Below, one piece after another: positions 8,438 through 17,926 of a stretch of 59,232 nucleotides of DNA. How positions within the stretch are numbered: position 1 is the first letter of the stretch; every line of letters starts with the position of its first letter. Source of the DNA: CAYGUK01 sp964352985 (lineage in GTDB: Bacteria; Pseudomonadota; Gammaproteobacteria; JAHCLG01); assembly GCA_964352985.1 (NCBI GenBank), contig CAYGUK010000008.1, positions 1 through 59,232 of the forward strand. The letters run 5' to 3'. The translations under genes and the position numbers were made by a program. The notes beneath the pieces were generated by a model. That model was not told where the DNA came from. It did not search any database and was given only the letters and a program-made list of their open reading frames with translations.

Positions 8438-9688
8438 ATGGAAAATTTAAAAGTATTACTCTTAAGTCGATTACAACTGCAAAACGCACAAACTGTTGTC
8501 GATCACATTTTTTCTTTTACTAAATATTCGGAACACGATATTTACACTTTATCCTGGGTAGAACCAGGGGTTCTAACTGATTTAGATTTAAACGCATTTG
8601 ATGCAATTGTAATACATTATTCAGTAGTGCCATTTGAACCAAGTCATCTAAGTGAGGCTGATTGTGAAAAAATTAGAAAATTCGAAGGCCTTAAACTTGC
8701 ATTTCGCCAAGATGAATATCAAAAGGTAAGTCAATATTATAATTCACTGCTATCATTAGGCATCGATTTGCTTTTCACCTGTATTCCAAAAGAACACATC
8801 GAAGAAATATATCCTGAGTTTATATTAACAAGTTTAAAGTACCACTCTGTTTTAACAGGATACGTACCAGAAAATTTAGCACCAAAATTTAAGTCAAATA
8901 TTGCGAATCGACCAATTAAAATTGGCTATCGAGGTCGAGCATGTCCCTTTTGGTATGGTGATTTAGGCTATGACAAAATTGAGATTGCTAATAAATTTAC
9001 ACAATTTGCTAAGCACCATAATCTAACATATGACATCAGTAATATTGAATCTGAAAGATTATATGGTGAAGATTGGTATCAGTTCATTCAAAATTGCCAA
9101 TGCATGTTAGGCACTGAATCTGGTGTAAGTGTTATTGATTATAATGGGGAACTTGAGCAAGAATGGATAGATCGTACCAACTCACCCTACACTGCGTATG
9201 GGGTCACCCAATTTACTTATGAACAGTATCGGAAAAAATATCTATCAGGTATTCAAGAGCCAGGTATTTTTAATCAAATTTCACCCAGAATATTTGAAGC
9301 TGCTTGCTTAGGAACAGCTTTAATATTAAAAGAAGGTCGTTACTCTGATATCATTGAACCCAATAAACACTATATTTCTGTAAAATCAGATTATTCTAAT
9401 TTTGATGATATTTTAGCTAAAATAAATGATCTAGACTATCTACAACAAATTGCAAGCACACTTTATGATGATGTAATTAAATCTGAAAGTTATACTTTCG
9501 AAAGATTTATTAGAGAATTTGACTACCAGCTTGATCAACTTGCATCTTTTGAAGAAATCGAAAGTTTACCTTATAGTCATGATCAATTTAATGCATTTTT
9601 AATTACTAAAGGATATAAAAATGTTGCTGAACTCATTGAGTCTGAAAAACAATCAGATCAAATAAAACAAGCAATAACAGAAAGCTAG
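8438..9688 (+). CDS. CgeB-like glycosyltransferase (GT-B, group 1-like)
   Basis: This 416-residue protein opens with a beta strand typical of GT-B enzymes (VLLLSRLQL). It ends in the RIFEAACLGTALILKEGRYSD motif followed by the IEPNKHYISVKSDYSNFDDILAKI segment, which is the nucleotide-sugar binding region of CgeB-like glycosyltransferases (Glyco_trans_1_2). It lacks a signal peptide or membrane span and should act on the cytoplasmic face. It starts 26 bases after the radical SAM gene with an AAAAGGT ribosome site and ends 11 bases before the GNAT gene, so the three are one operon. Donor and acceptor cannot be predicted. It is the only clear glycosyltransferase in the O-antigen part of the window. 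Confidence 0.72.
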   Translation: MENLKVLLLSRLQLQNAQTVVDHIFSFTKYSEHDIYTLSWVEPGVLTDLDLNAFDAIVIHYSVVPFEPSHLSEADCEKIRKFEGLKLAFRQDEYQKVSQYYNSLLSLGIDLLFTCIPKEHIEEIYPEFILTSLKYHSVLTGYVPENLAPKFKSNIANRPIKIGYRGRACPFWYGDLGYDKIEIANKFTQFAKHHNLTYDISNIESERLYGEDWYQFIQNCQCMLGTESGVSVIDYNGELEQEWIDRTNSPYTAYGVTQFTYEQYRKKYLSGIQEPGIFNQISPRIFEAACLGTALILKEGRYSDIIEPNKHYISVKSDYSNFDDILAKINDLDYLQQIASTLYDDVIKSESYTFERFIREFDYQLDQLASFEEIESLPYSHDQFNAFLITKGYKNVAELIESEKQSDQIKQAITES

Positions 9689-9699
9689 GATCTAAAACT

Positions 9700-10212
9700 A
9701 TGCTAATGGGCAAGCATGTCAACTTAAGATCACCACAGAAAGAAGACAGTGTGGAATATTTTGAGTGGATTAATAATCGCGAATTAGTCATGCTGAACTC
9801 TCCGTACAAACCTATATCTTGGGAAGCCCATTCAGCATGGTTTCAATCTTTAAACAAAGATCAAACTTTTGAAACATTCTCAATAGTAGAAAATAAATCA
9901 TGCTCTTTAATTGGTTCATGTTCACTTCGTCATATTGATTTAATTCACCGTAACGCAGAGTTACAAATTCGAATTGGGAATGCTGATTTTCTTGGTAAAG
10001 GCTTAGGGAGTGATGCTACTCTAATTTTATTGGACCATGCATTTAAAGATCTTAATTTAAAAAGAGTTTATCTACATGTCTTTGAATCAAACAAAAGAGC
10101 CATTGCTGCTTATGAGAAATGTGGATTTATAAAAGAAGGGCTTTTGCAACAAGCAGCATATATCAATGGTGAATATATTAATATATTATTGATGGCAAAG
10201 TTAAACGGCTAA
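9700..10212 (+). CDS. GNAT-family N-acetyltransferase (RimJ/RimL or PseH type)
   Basis: This 170-residue protein covers a single GNAT domain. The acetyl-CoA binding motif A region is ELQIRIGNADFLGKGLGSDA, followed by the LKRVYLHVFESNKRAIAAYEKCGF motif-B strand and helix, and the LLMAKL end. Similar small GNATs in polysaccharide loci acetylate amino sugars (for example PseH-like enzymes), which is the inferred role. An AGGAT site precedes the ATG, and an alternative ATG lies two codons in. The gene overlaps the converging WbqC-like gene by 12 bases at its 3' end. Confidence 0.85.
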   Translation: MLMGKHVNLRSPQKEDSVEYFEWINNRELVMLNSPYKPISWEAHSAWFQSLNKDQTFETFSIVENKSCSLIGSCSLRHIDLIHRNAELQIRIGNADFLGKGLGSDATLILLDHAFKDLNLKRVYLHVFESNKRAIAAYEKCGFIKEGLLQQAAYINGEYINILLMAKLNG

Positions 10213-10905
10213 ACTCTCTAATAAACGCTCTTCTTTGAATAAATAATCTAGTATTGATAAGCCCGGAATAAAAGTTTGTTCTGAACCGTATTCGAATGGC
10301 TGAAAATTCTGGAAACTTAATTTCAGATTATTTTCTGCAAATAATAATTCATTTAAATATCCGCTAGAACCACCGCCACATAAATAAATATCACCTTTAA
10401 GATTTTGTACTATTTCAATTATAAGTTCTGTTGAGTCTGTAGTCGTACTCATTTCTGATTGTCGATGAAAGGATGTAGATATATCAAGAAGTTCACATAT
10501 TTTTTTAATGCAGTGAATATTAAATTCAGCTAGATTCGTACTAGGATAATTGATTAACGATTCAATAATATCAAACATTCGTGAAAAGTTAGGTGACTTA
10601 CTATAATACTGAGAGATAGTTCTTATTAATTTTTTACGCCAAGGAATATCATCATTAATGACAACATCTTTTATAAGTTCGCTTCCTTTTTTTCGCCTCA
10701 AAGGACATTGTATCCATTGCGCATTTCCATTCATATTAATTTTGACGTGTTTACACCAAGAATTACTACCACCACTGCCACTTTTACTAATTGTCACATT
10801 ATCTAAAAACACAAAATGATTTGCTTGCTTAATTTTGTCAAAATAGCCCATCCAAGGGAAAAAATTCGGTTGATGAATTGCAACGACAGATTGGTTTAAA
10901 ACCAT
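10201..10905 (-). CDS. WbqC-like family protein
   Basis: The 234-residue sequence has the hallmarks of the WbqC-like family. IHQPNFFPWMGYFDKI is at the N-terminus, followed by the FLDNVTISKSG strand, a basic WIQCPLRRKKG segment, and the YLCGGGSSGYL and FQPFEYGSEQTFIPGLSILDYLF motifs near the C-terminus. The family is recurrent in O-antigen and sugar-modification loci, but its reaction is not established to my knowledge, so no function is assigned. Its ATG overlaps the stop of the upstream deacetylase-like gene by one base (TGATG at 10907-10903), indicating translational coupling. Confidence 0.85.
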   Translation of the reverse strand: MVLNQSVVAIHQPNFFPWMGYFDKIKQANHFVFLDNVTISKSGSGGSNSWCKHVKINMNGNAQWIQCPLRRKKGSELIKDVVINDDIPWRKKLIRTISQYYSKSPNFSRMFDIIESLINYPSTNLAEFNIHCIKKICELLDISTSFHRQSEMSTTTDSTELIIEIVQNLKGDIYLCGGGSSGYLNELLFAENNLKLSFQNFQPFEYGSEQTFIPGLSILDYLFKEERLLESLAV

Positions 10906-11681
10906 CAGAGATCACCTCCACCATTTAAACCAATATTCGAGCGTCCAGCTTTAACTAATAAGTCATCATAATTTTTTAATGTCTTTTTTGCACGCCCATT
11001 AATACATGTTTTTATTCTAGCATGAGGAGACATAATATCTTTTGTCCACCAACATGGATGAACTAAAATATGTAATTTATTATAATCTGGATTTTCAATA
11101 ACATCTTGCAAGCGATCAAAACGCCAATAACCATTGGAATCGGAGCAATATTTATAATTCGCTTTTAGAACTGCAGAATATGCGTTTATCATACCTAAAA
11201 TAGTTTCATCATCAAGACAACCAAAAAAATCAGGATTGTGGAATGATATAGCATCCAACTCGGTATCAAATAAAGTTTCGATAATATTTTTTTCCATCTC
11301 TATTTTTTTGAGTAATTTATTCTTATCTGTGACCGGTTGGAAAGACAAATCATAATGAAGTGCAAGGCGATGACCTAATTGATGGATTTCTTTAATTAGT
11401 TCTACAATAGATTGTTCAAAAAGATTATAAAATTCACTGTGTAATAATAAAAAATAAGTCGACTTAATTGATAAGTCATTTTCTATTTCTGCAAGCCTTA
11501 ATGCTCGATGAACAGAATAGTCGATGTCATGGCGAAGAAGAATATGGGGTTGATTGGACGTCTCCCCAAACTGTATAAATTCAAATTTTTGTTTTGCTAA
11601 AATCAGTAATTTCTTATAGTTATCTTCAGTAAAATCTGCAAAATGATATTGCTGTTTAAGATTTTGTTTTGTTGACATCAT
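10905..11681 (-). CDS. polysaccharide deacetylase-like (NodB-fold) protein
   Basis: The metal-binding start of the NodB fold is seen in HILLRHDIDYSVHRAL (HDID), followed by STYFLLLHSEFYN, the GHRLALHYDLSF strand with a metal-ligand-type histidine, AISFHNPDFFG, and a terminal HILVHPCWW. Together these suggest a metal-dependent carbohydrate deacetylase or a catalytically modified relative. I chose the ATG at 11681, which has GGATAG upstream; the frame extends to a TTG at 11693. The protein is then 258 residues with no signal peptide, so a cytoplasmic nucleotide- or lipid-linked sugar substrate is more likely than cell wall. It is coupled to the WbqC-like gene. Confidence 0.72.
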   Translation of the reverse strand: MMSTKQNLKQQYHFADFTEDNYKKLLILAKQKFEFIQFGETSNQPHILLRHDIDYSVHRALRLAEIENDLSIKSTYFLLLHSEFYNLFEQSIVELIKEIHQLGHRLALHYDLSFQPVTDKNKLLKKIEMEKNIIETLFDTELDAISFHNPDFFGCLDDETILGMINAYSAVLKANYKYCSDSNGYWRFDRLQDVIENPDYNKLHILVHPCWWTKDIMSPHARIKTCINGRAKKTLKNYDDLLVKAGRSNIGLNGGGDL

Positions 11682-11875
11682 GTTACTATCCAATAATCAA
11701 ATGCTTGCGCAAAATAAACTCATTAAGTTGGCTGAATTTACCACAATATATCTAATAAGTCATATTTACCCCACAACTCTCTCCTGAGTATCATTTTTAA
11801 AAAATCACGTTGCTTTTTCTTATAAAATCAACACATAAAAACTTGAAGTAATAAAAAAACAACATATACACATCC

Positions 11876-11903
11876 TTGACAATTCAAACAATTAATTGAT
11901 AAT
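11876..11903 (+). promoter_or_regulatory. strong sigma70-like promoter
   Basis: A perfect TTGACA (11876-11881) is followed after 16 bases by GATAAT (11898-11903). The leader to the ATG at 11927 is short (about 17-20 bases) and contains the AGAGGGG ribosome site. Confidence 0.62.
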
Positions 11904-11926
11904 TAGTTATTTTCAGAGGGGACAAT

Positions 11927-13054
11927 ATGTTTAAAAAGCAAAATCTGCCACCCTTTATTTTACTTCTAGTCATAGTGTTAATTTTATTTCAATTATTTTT
12001 TCTTACGCCATTACATCAACATGAAGTACCTCTTAAAATGATACAATTCAAACAAGTTGATCATCAATTTATTGCAACTTTTGATAAGTCACATTTAAAA
12101 ATAGCCATTTATACATTAGGTACCAAACCCAAATCAATCGACGATCTATTACTTTATATCAAACACCAATCCCCCTTTTTTAAACTTGAGACGACAGGGT
12201 CTAGTGTAATATTCCCATTAATTTCGAATTTTTATAATTTTAATAACCTCATGACTATCCAATATTGTAATAGTAATAGTTGTGATAATTTAGAGTTTTT
12301 AGAATTAATTAGACAATCACAAAATCAGCTTATGAAAAAGTTTGGTTTTTATAAAAAATTAGGTTACACCATTATTGGAAGAAATAATTTAATCTTACCT
12401 CAAGTAAAAAAACAATTAACAAGTTTAGTTAAACCTGAAAATTTTTCATTGAAAGATTCCAACTCTTGGTATCCTAAAATAGTACTTTCTTCACCTGAAA
12501 TGCCTTCTGCTTTACAATACTCGATTGCGTTGGACAAATATCTCTGGTCTAAGCCCATCAAAAAAGGTCCGTCAAATAATAGTGCCCCACAATTTTTATC
12601 GCCTGTAATTCAACTCAAATTATTGCGCGAATTCAAATGGAGCACACAGTGTAATAGTTTTAGAAACATTTTTGTTGATTTTGCAACTTATGTAAAAGAA
12701 ATACCTAAAGTGCGAGCAGTCAATTTATTACAATATAATGGCAAGTTTAATGATCTTATTGCAAATTCACATGCAGTAGTGGAAATATATAGCAACAGCC
12801 TGAAAAAATGGATTTTATTCGATCCTTGGTTTGCAGTGTATTTTAAATACCACGACAAATTTCTAAGTGCAAATGATATTATTGCTATGTCATCATTGGA
12901 AAGAAAAAATATTGCTGTATATAATGTAACAAAAGGGGAACCGTTGACGCCTGAATTTAATAAACACAAAAACACGTATCAATTCAATCAATATGATATA
13001 TATTTTGGCTCGATCATTCATGGGTATCCACATCATATTAATCTTGAAAGCTAA
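11927..13054 (+). CDS. membrane-anchored transglutaminase-like (papain-fold) protein
   Basis: The N-terminus has one long hydrophobic segment (residues 9-29) after a short positive stretch, so it is a signal anchor or uncleaved signal with most of the protein periplasmic. The C-terminal part carries a transglutaminase-like triad: Cys242 in TQCNSFRNIF, His282 in NSHAVVEIY and Asp299 in WILFDPWF, in the right order and spacing for that fold. Such domains are often peptidases or peptide-bond-forming enzymes. The middle (30-230) is not recognised. The gene stands alone with its own strong promoter, a good ribosome site (AGAGGGG) and a following terminator, inside the O-antigen locus. Its substrate is unknown. 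Confidence 0.7.
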   Translation: MFKKQNLPPFILLLVIVLILFQLFFLTPLHQHEVPLKMIQFKQVDHQFIATFDKSHLKIAIYTLGTKPKSIDDLLLYIKHQSPFFKLETTGSSVIFPLISNFYNFNNLMTIQYCNSNSCDNLEFLELIRQSQNQLMKKFGFYKKLGYTIIGRNNLILPQVKKQLTSLVKPENFSLKDSNSWYPKIVLSSPEMPSALQYSIALDKYLWSKPIKKGPSNNSAPQFLSPVIQLKLLREFKWSTQCNSFRNIFVDFATYVKEIPKVRAVNLLQYNGKFNDLIANSHAVVEIYSNSLKKWILFDPWFAVYFKYHDKFLSANDIIAMSSLERKNIAVYNVTKGEPLTPEFNKHKNTYQFNQYDIYFGSIIHGYPHHINLES

Positions 13055-13066
13055 AAAGATATTTTA

Positions 13067-13101
13067 AAAACTGACTCGAACACTATATTCGAGTCAGTTT
13101 T
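13067..13101. terminator. bidirectional intrinsic terminator between convergent genes
   Basis: A perfect 14-bp stem (aaaactgactcgaa at 13067-13080 against 13088-13101) surrounds a 7-base loop, with A and T runs on both flanks. It separates the convergent transglutaminase-like gene and the epimerase gene ending at 13175. Confidence 0.85.
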
Positions 13102-13174
13102 AACATTTTGAAAAAATAAATATTTAAAACTTCTAAATCCCATATAAAAATCGTTTATGGGTTTGATTTAACTT

Positions 13175-14239
13175 TTATAGAAAATCATTTAACTCAGGAA
13201 CATACCTTATGTGTTTACCCATACAGCCCTTAATTAAAGCCATGTTTTCTTTGAACCATTTTATTGTTGTTGCCAAGCCTTGTTCTAACTGAACTTCTGC
13301 CTTAAAGCCAATTTCTTTTTCAGCTTTATCAGTTGAACCAAAACGTTTACCAGAACGATCCCAATCACGTGCAGGACGAAAGTCTATAGGTGCTTTATTT
13401 TCAGTAATTTGATTAATTAAATTAGCTAAATCTAAAATCGATGTTTCCATACCTGAAGCGATATTATAGGTATCCCCTGCTTTACCATTTAAAGCACAAC
13501 AAATTAATCCATTAACGATATCATCAACAAATATAAAATCTCGAGTTGCTACACCATTTTTCTCTACCGGTAGAGAAATATTATGAAGTGCCTTAAAAAT
13601 AAAAGTAGGTGTCACATTACGCCAAACAGTATTATCAGTTCCACGCCATTGACCAGCACCTAACACTTCACCAGGACCGTAGACATTCTGAAAACGTGCT
13701 TTAACAAACGGCACTTTATGACGCATGAAATAATAATTACCATAAAATTCACCAAAGATTTTTGACATTTGATATGGACTGTCCAGAAATAAAGACACGC
13801 CAGCCTCTTCGGTTGTTTCTTCTACATCATCAAAGGTTTTTTTAGCAACGGTACAACCTGCAGAAGAATAAACAACTTTCTTCAATTTTGGGAAATCTTT
13901 GATCGTTTCAAGTAATTTCAGTGTTGTAAGAGTATTATTTTCATGATCCGCAAGTGGATTTATCATTGAACTTTGATTGCCATGATAAGTTGATAAATGA
14001 AAAACATATTCAATATCATGAGGTATTTTATGTAATATTTGATCATCTGTAATAGAACCAAATAAAAACGTGACGTTTTCTTGATTTGGAACTTGAGAGA
14101 TATCTGCAGAAAGTAAATTATCTACAATTATTAATTCCTTAGGATTATAATTTAAGACAGCCTTTGACAAATTACTGCCAACAAATCCCGCACCACCTAC
14201 AACTAAGACTTTCGCACCATTAAATTTATTTTGTTCCAT
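13175..14239 (-). CDS. NAD-dependent epimerase/dehydratase
   Basis: This is an extended short-chain dehydrogenase of 354 residues. It has VVGGAGFVGSN near the N-terminus, VDNLLSAD after strand 2, a YSSAGCTV strand and the catalytic YQMSK at about residue 156-160. A THR/ASP segment, TRDFIFVDDIVNG, matches the family substrate loop. It resembles UDP-glucose epimerase or dTDP-glucose dehydratase relatives; the substrate is open. The gene is transcribed divergently from the asnB-like gene at 14438 and is monocistronic, ending at the shared terminator. A GTGGA ribosome site precedes the ATG. Confidence 0.85.
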   Translation of the reverse strand: MEQNKFNGAKVLVVGGAGFVGSNLSKAVLNYNPKELIIVDNLLSADISQVPNQENVTFLFGSITDDQILHKIPHDIEYVFHLSTYHGNQSSMINPLADHENNTLTTLKLLETIKDFPKLKKVVYSSAGCTVAKKTFDDVEETTEEAGVSLFLDSPYQMSKIFGEFYGNYYFMRHKVPFVKARFQNVYGPGEVLGAGQWRGTDNTVWRNVTPTFIFKALHNISLPVEKNGVATRDFIFVDDIVNGLICCALNGKAGDTYNIASGMETSILDLANLINQITENKAPIDFRPARDWDRSGKRFGSTDKAEKEIGFKAEVQLEQGLATTIKWFKENMALIKGCMGKHIRYVPELNDFL

Positions 14240-14362
14240 AATTTATTCCACTCTGATTAGATATTACAACCATAAATGAATATGCCATAAATACATATTA
14301 CTTATTAAGCGAAGAAGTATATCAGAAACGGGGTATAATATTAATCACGTAAACTTAATACT

Positions 14363-14391
14363 TTCTCAATTCATAAGAAAACCGATATAAT
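14363..14391 (+). promoter_or_regulatory. promoter of the asnB-like gene
   Basis: TTCTCA (14363-14368), a 17-base spacer and a perfect TATAAT (14386-14391) give a leader of about 40 bases. A GGAG ribosome site lies just before the ATG at 14438. Confidence 0.6.
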
Positions 14392-14437
14392 AGCTAGCAT
14401 TTTAATCAATATGCATTTTATATTTATGGAGAATTAA

Positions 14438-16327
14438 ATGTGCGGCTTAGTTGGTATCTTTTCAACTACAAATAATAGAAACGCTATTCGCAACCAAATT
14501 GCCAATATGAAAAAAAAGATAACTCATCGTGGACCAGATGGCCATGGTGATTATTACGATGAAAACGTCATGCTCGGCCTGGGGCATCAGCGATTAGCCA
14601 TCATTGATCCAGAAAATGGTATCCAGCCCATGATCACCAACGACGGTCGATATGCTATTGTTTTTAACGGTGCAATTTACAACTATCTCGAGCTAAGACG
14701 TGAACTCATTGAGCGTGGACATCCTATTAAAAGTTTTTCAGATACCGAAGTCATTCTATATGCTTATGCAGAGTGGAAAGAAAAATGTGTTGATGAACTC
14801 CGTGGCATGTTTTCTTTCGCAATTTGGGACGCAAAAGATAAAAATTTGTTTTTTGCTCGAGATCGTTTAGGCATCAAACCTTTTTATTATTTTTTCAACG
14901 GTAAACAATTTATTTTTGCTTCCGAAATAAAAGCGATACTTGCGAGTGATGAAATCAAAGCAGAATCAGATAAACATGGATTACAAGATTATTTAACTTT
15001 CCAATTTTGTTTAAAAAATAGAACTTTATTTAAAAATATTCAAAAGCTAGAACCAGGTTATTGTGGCACAGTTAGCTTTCAGCATGATCTGTTAAAATTA
15101 AACACGATGCAATATTGGGATATCAATTTTAATTATGATCAAAACTTAGATGAATCATATTATGTTGATAATCTAGTTTCACTATTAGAAGACTCCGTTC
15201 GAATTCATTTACGATCTGACGTGCCCTTAGGCGCCCATCTATCTGGCGGTCTTGATTCAAGTACTGTAGTTTGTCTTGCCTCGCATATGTTATCAGGTGT
15301 AAGTTTCAAAAGTTTTACTGGTGCATTTAAAGAGGGTAAAGAATTCGATGAAACTTTTTATGCAAAAGAAGCTGCTAAATTTGCCGGTTGTGATTATCAA
15401 GAAATCTACATACCCGGTGAGGAATTTCCAGAAATATTTCCCAAATTAATTTACAGTATGGATGAACCCTTGGCAGGTCCAGGTTTAATTCCACAATATT
15501 ATGTTTCAAAACTTGCCGCAGAGCATGTCAAAGTTGCGCTAGGTGGTCAAGGTGGTGATGAATTGTACGTGGGTTACGCTAGATATTTTGTTGCGTATTT
15601 AGAACGTTGCTTAAAAAATTCAATCTACCAACAATCAGATAGTGATAAAATCACACTTCAGGACATCACGAATTATTTACCCGTATTACAAACCTATCAA
15701 CCTATGTTACAGAATTTGTGGCGTGAAGGTTTATTCGGTGAAGATGATTCAAGATATTTTCGCTTAGTAAACCGAAGCGATGGTTGTCGTCATTTATTTA
15801 AAGAAGATATATTTGAAAATTACAGTAGTTATAATGATTATTGTGATGTATTTAACACTGTAAAAGATGATTCATTAATCAATAAAATGTCTTATTTTGA
15901 TCTTAAAGCATCATTACCCGCACTCCTACATGTTGAGGATAGAACAAGCATGTCTGTGTCACTCGAGTCACGAGTACCATTATTAGATCATAAACTTGTC
16001 GAATTTATTGCAAAAGTTCCACCTAGTATGAAATTTGCAAAAGGACAAACTAAATATTTATTTAGAGAAGCAGTAAAAAATATTGTTCCTTCCACAATCT
16101 TAAACCGTAAGGATAAAATGGGTTTTCCTGTCCCACTTAATAATTGGTATCACGGTCATTCCAAAGAATTTGTGCGTGATATTTTATTTTCTAATCAAGC
16201 AAAATCGAGAGGCATTTATAATTTCGATGAATTAGAAAAACATTTTAATAACGAACATAAATTCAGTCGTGTGATTTGGGGTGTATTATGTTTGGAAACT
16301 TGGTTCAGAACGTTTATTGATGGTTAA
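14438..16327 (+). CDS. asnB: asparagine synthetase-like glutamine amidotransferase (AsnB/WbpS type), full length
   Basis: This is the intact form of the enzyme that is broken at the left end of the window. The glutaminase domain occupies residues 2-200: Cys2, THRGPDG, FNGAIYNY, and ARDRLGIKPFYY. The synthetase domain carries the ATP pyrophosphatase loop SGGLDSS at about 269-275, then GQGGDELYVGY and LESRVPLLDHKLVEF. Length (629 residues) is normal. It transfers ammonia from glutamine onto an ATP-activated carboxylate. In O-antigen loci with wbp genes, members such as WbpS are thought to amidate uronic acids, and the neighbouring wbpABDEI operon makes exactly such an acid, so that role is inferred. 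Ordinary asparagine synthesis cannot be excluded. Confidence 0.9.
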   Translation: MCGLVGIFSTTNNRNAIRNQIANMKKKITHRGPDGHGDYYDENVMLGLGHQRLAIIDPENGIQPMITNDGRYAIVFNGAIYNYLELRRELIERGHPIKSFSDTEVILYAYAEWKEKCVDELRGMFSFAIWDAKDKNLFFARDRLGIKPFYYFFNGKQFIFASEIKAILASDEIKAESDKHGLQDYLTFQFCLKNRTLFKNIQKLEPGYCGTVSFQHDLLKLNTMQYWDINFNYDQNLDESYYVDNLVSLLEDSVRIHLRSDVPLGAHLSGGLDSSTVVCLASHMLSGVSFKSFTGAFKEGKEFDETFYAKEAAKFAGCDYQEIYIPGEEFPEIFPKLIYSMDEPLAGPGLIPQYYVSKLAAEHVKVALGGQGGDELYVGYARYFVAYLERCLKNSIYQQSDSDKITLQDITNYLPVLQTYQPMLQNLWREGLFGEDDSRYFRLVNRSDGCRHLFKEDIFENYSSYNDYCDVFNTVKDDSLINKMSYFDLKASLPALLHVEDRTSMSVSLESRVPLLDHKLVEFIAKVPPSMKFAKGQTKYLFREAVKNIVPSTILNRKDKMGFPVPLNNWYHGHSKEFVRDILFSNQAKSRGIYNFDELEKHFNNEHKFSRVIWGVLCLETWFRTFIDG

Positions 16328-16520
16328 CAACAGCAAATTTAAAAGAGCTTTATAGCTACATTTTTTTTACGAAAGTAACTCTACGCGATTGATTGGTACA
16401 GCGTATTATTAATCTATTTATTGTAATTAATTAAGCACGAGAGATGCATTTAAACATTTTTCAAATTCAAAAATGAGTAGTCTTATTTAATAACATAAGA
16501 TACCAAAATGACGTGACTGG

Positions 16521-16529
16521 TGATAAAAT
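16521..16529 (+). promoter_or_regulatory. candidate extended -10 promoter upstream of wbpA
   Basis: TGATAAAAT at 16521-16529 forms an extended -10 element (TGn plus TAAAAT). No good -35 box is visible. It lies about 75 bases before the wbpA ATG in a 275-base gap that otherwise holds only a T-rich tract after asnB (about 16360-16370), possibly a weak terminator. Confidence 0.35.
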
Positions 16530-16602
16530 CGTGCATCTTCAATTCATCATGAAAATGCTAGTGTAGAAAATAGCTTAATTTATAAATGGTAGGGTAGTAA
16601 AA

Positions 16603-17907
16603 ATGGAACTAATTGAAAAACTTTCTAGAAAATCAGCTAAAATAGGTATCGTAGGACTAGGATATGTTGGTTTACCTTTAGCATTACGTTATTCAGAAGT
16701 CGGCTACAAAGTACTGGGCTTTGATATCGATCAAAATAAAGTGGACGTTTTGAATAATGGACAATCTTTAATAGAGCATATAACCGCTGATAAAGTTCAA
16801 ACAGCAATTCATGCTGGATTTAAAGCAACTTCAGATTTTTCACACATCAACGAAGTAGATGCTATTATTTTATGTGTTCCTACTCCGCTCAATAAATACC
16901 GCGAACCTGATCTAAGTTATGTTATTAATACAGTAGAAAGTACCTTACCCTATTTAAGAAAAAACCAAGTTATATCCTTAGAAAGCACGGTATATCCCGG
17001 CACAACTGAAGAAGAATTATTGCCACGAATTGAATCGCGTGGCTTTAAGATTGGTCATGATTTTTATTTAATTTACTCTCCCGAACGGGAAGATCCCGGC
17101 AATAAAAATTTCTCTACTGCCTTAATCCCCAAAGTCTGTGGCGGTACCACCAATGTATGTTCTGCTGTCGGTCAAGCATTATACGAACAAGTCGTCTCTG
17201 AAGTCGTTTCTGTCAGTTCAACAAAAGCAGCTGAAATGACAAAACTCTTAGAGAATATCCATCGCGCTGTAAATATCGGTTTGATGAATGAACTTAAGGT
17301 AACAGCTGATAAAATGAATATTAATATTTATGAAGTGATCAATGCAGCAGCCAGCAAACCATTCGGTTTTGTTCCCTATTATCCTGGACCAGGCATTGGC
17401 GGCCACTGTATCCCTATCGATCCATTTTATCTTACTTGGAAAGCGAGAGAATTTGGCGTTCACACTCGCTTTATTGAGTTAGCCGGTGAAATAAATGGAA
17501 ATATGCCACAATGGGTCGTAAATAAAACAATTAACGCATTAAACGATTATGGTAAAGCTGTAAAAAATAGTAAAATATTAATTTTAGGTCTTGCTTATAA
17601 ACGAAATGTTGATGACATGCGGGAATCTCCCTCATTACACTTAATCGATATGCTATTAGATAAGGGGGCGAATGTTTCTTACAGCGATCCTCATGTTAAG
17701 AATTTTTCTAGTAATCGAATTCACATTAATCTCGGTGTTGAAAATGTCGAAATTAATGAGAGAAATTTAAAAGAATTCGACTGTGTTTTAATTTCAACGG
17801 CACATGATGCTTTCGATTGGCCTTTAATCAAAGCAAATTCGAAATTAATCATCGACACGCGTGGTGTTTATTACAAGGAACCAACTGAACATATCATTTC
17901 AGCATAA
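16603..17907 (+). CDS. wbpA: UDP-N-acetylglucosamine 6-dehydrogenase (WbpA type)
   Basis: This 434-residue protein belongs to the UDP-glucose/GDP-mannose dehydrogenase family. The NAD motif GIVGLGYVGLPLA is at the N-terminus, and the central domain carries SLESTVYPGTTEE and SPEREDPGN. The catalytic cysteine is Cys269 in GGHCIPIDPFYL, and the C-terminal domain has LGLAYKRNVDDMRESPS. It oxidises the C6 hydroxyl of a UDP-GlcNAc-type sugar to the uronic acid with two NAD. It is the first of five consecutive genes in the order wbpA-B-D-E-I, which supports the pathway assignment to UDP-2,3-diacetamido-2,3-dideoxymannuronic acid, as in Pseudomonas aeruginosa B-band O-antigen. Confidence 0.92.
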   Translation: MELIEKLSRKSAKIGIVGLGYVGLPLALRYSEVGYKVLGFDIDQNKVDVLNNGQSLIEHITADKVQTAIHAGFKATSDFSHINEVDAIILCVPTPLNKYREPDLSYVINTVESTLPYLRKNQVISLESTVYPGTTEEELLPRIESRGFKIGHDFYLIYSPEREDPGNKNFSTALIPKVCGGTTNVCSAVGQALYEQVVSEVVSVSSTKAAEMTKLLENIHRAVNIGLMNELKVTADKMNINIYEVINAAASKPFGFVPYYPGPGIGGHCIPIDPFYLTWKAREFGVHTRFIELAGEINGNMPQWVVNKTINALNDYGKAVKNSKILILGLAYKRNVDDMRESPSLHLIDMLLDKGANVSYSDPHVKNFSSNRIHINLGVENVEINERNLKEFDCVLISTAHDAFDWPLIKANSKLIIDTRGVYYKEPTEHIISA

Positions 17908-17926
17908 ACCAATAAGGAACATTACT

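Noticed and set aside
16328..16602. Hidden small gene in the gap before wbpA
   Set aside because: No frame with a ribosome site and plausible composition was seen; only a T-rich tract and a possible extended -10 element are present.
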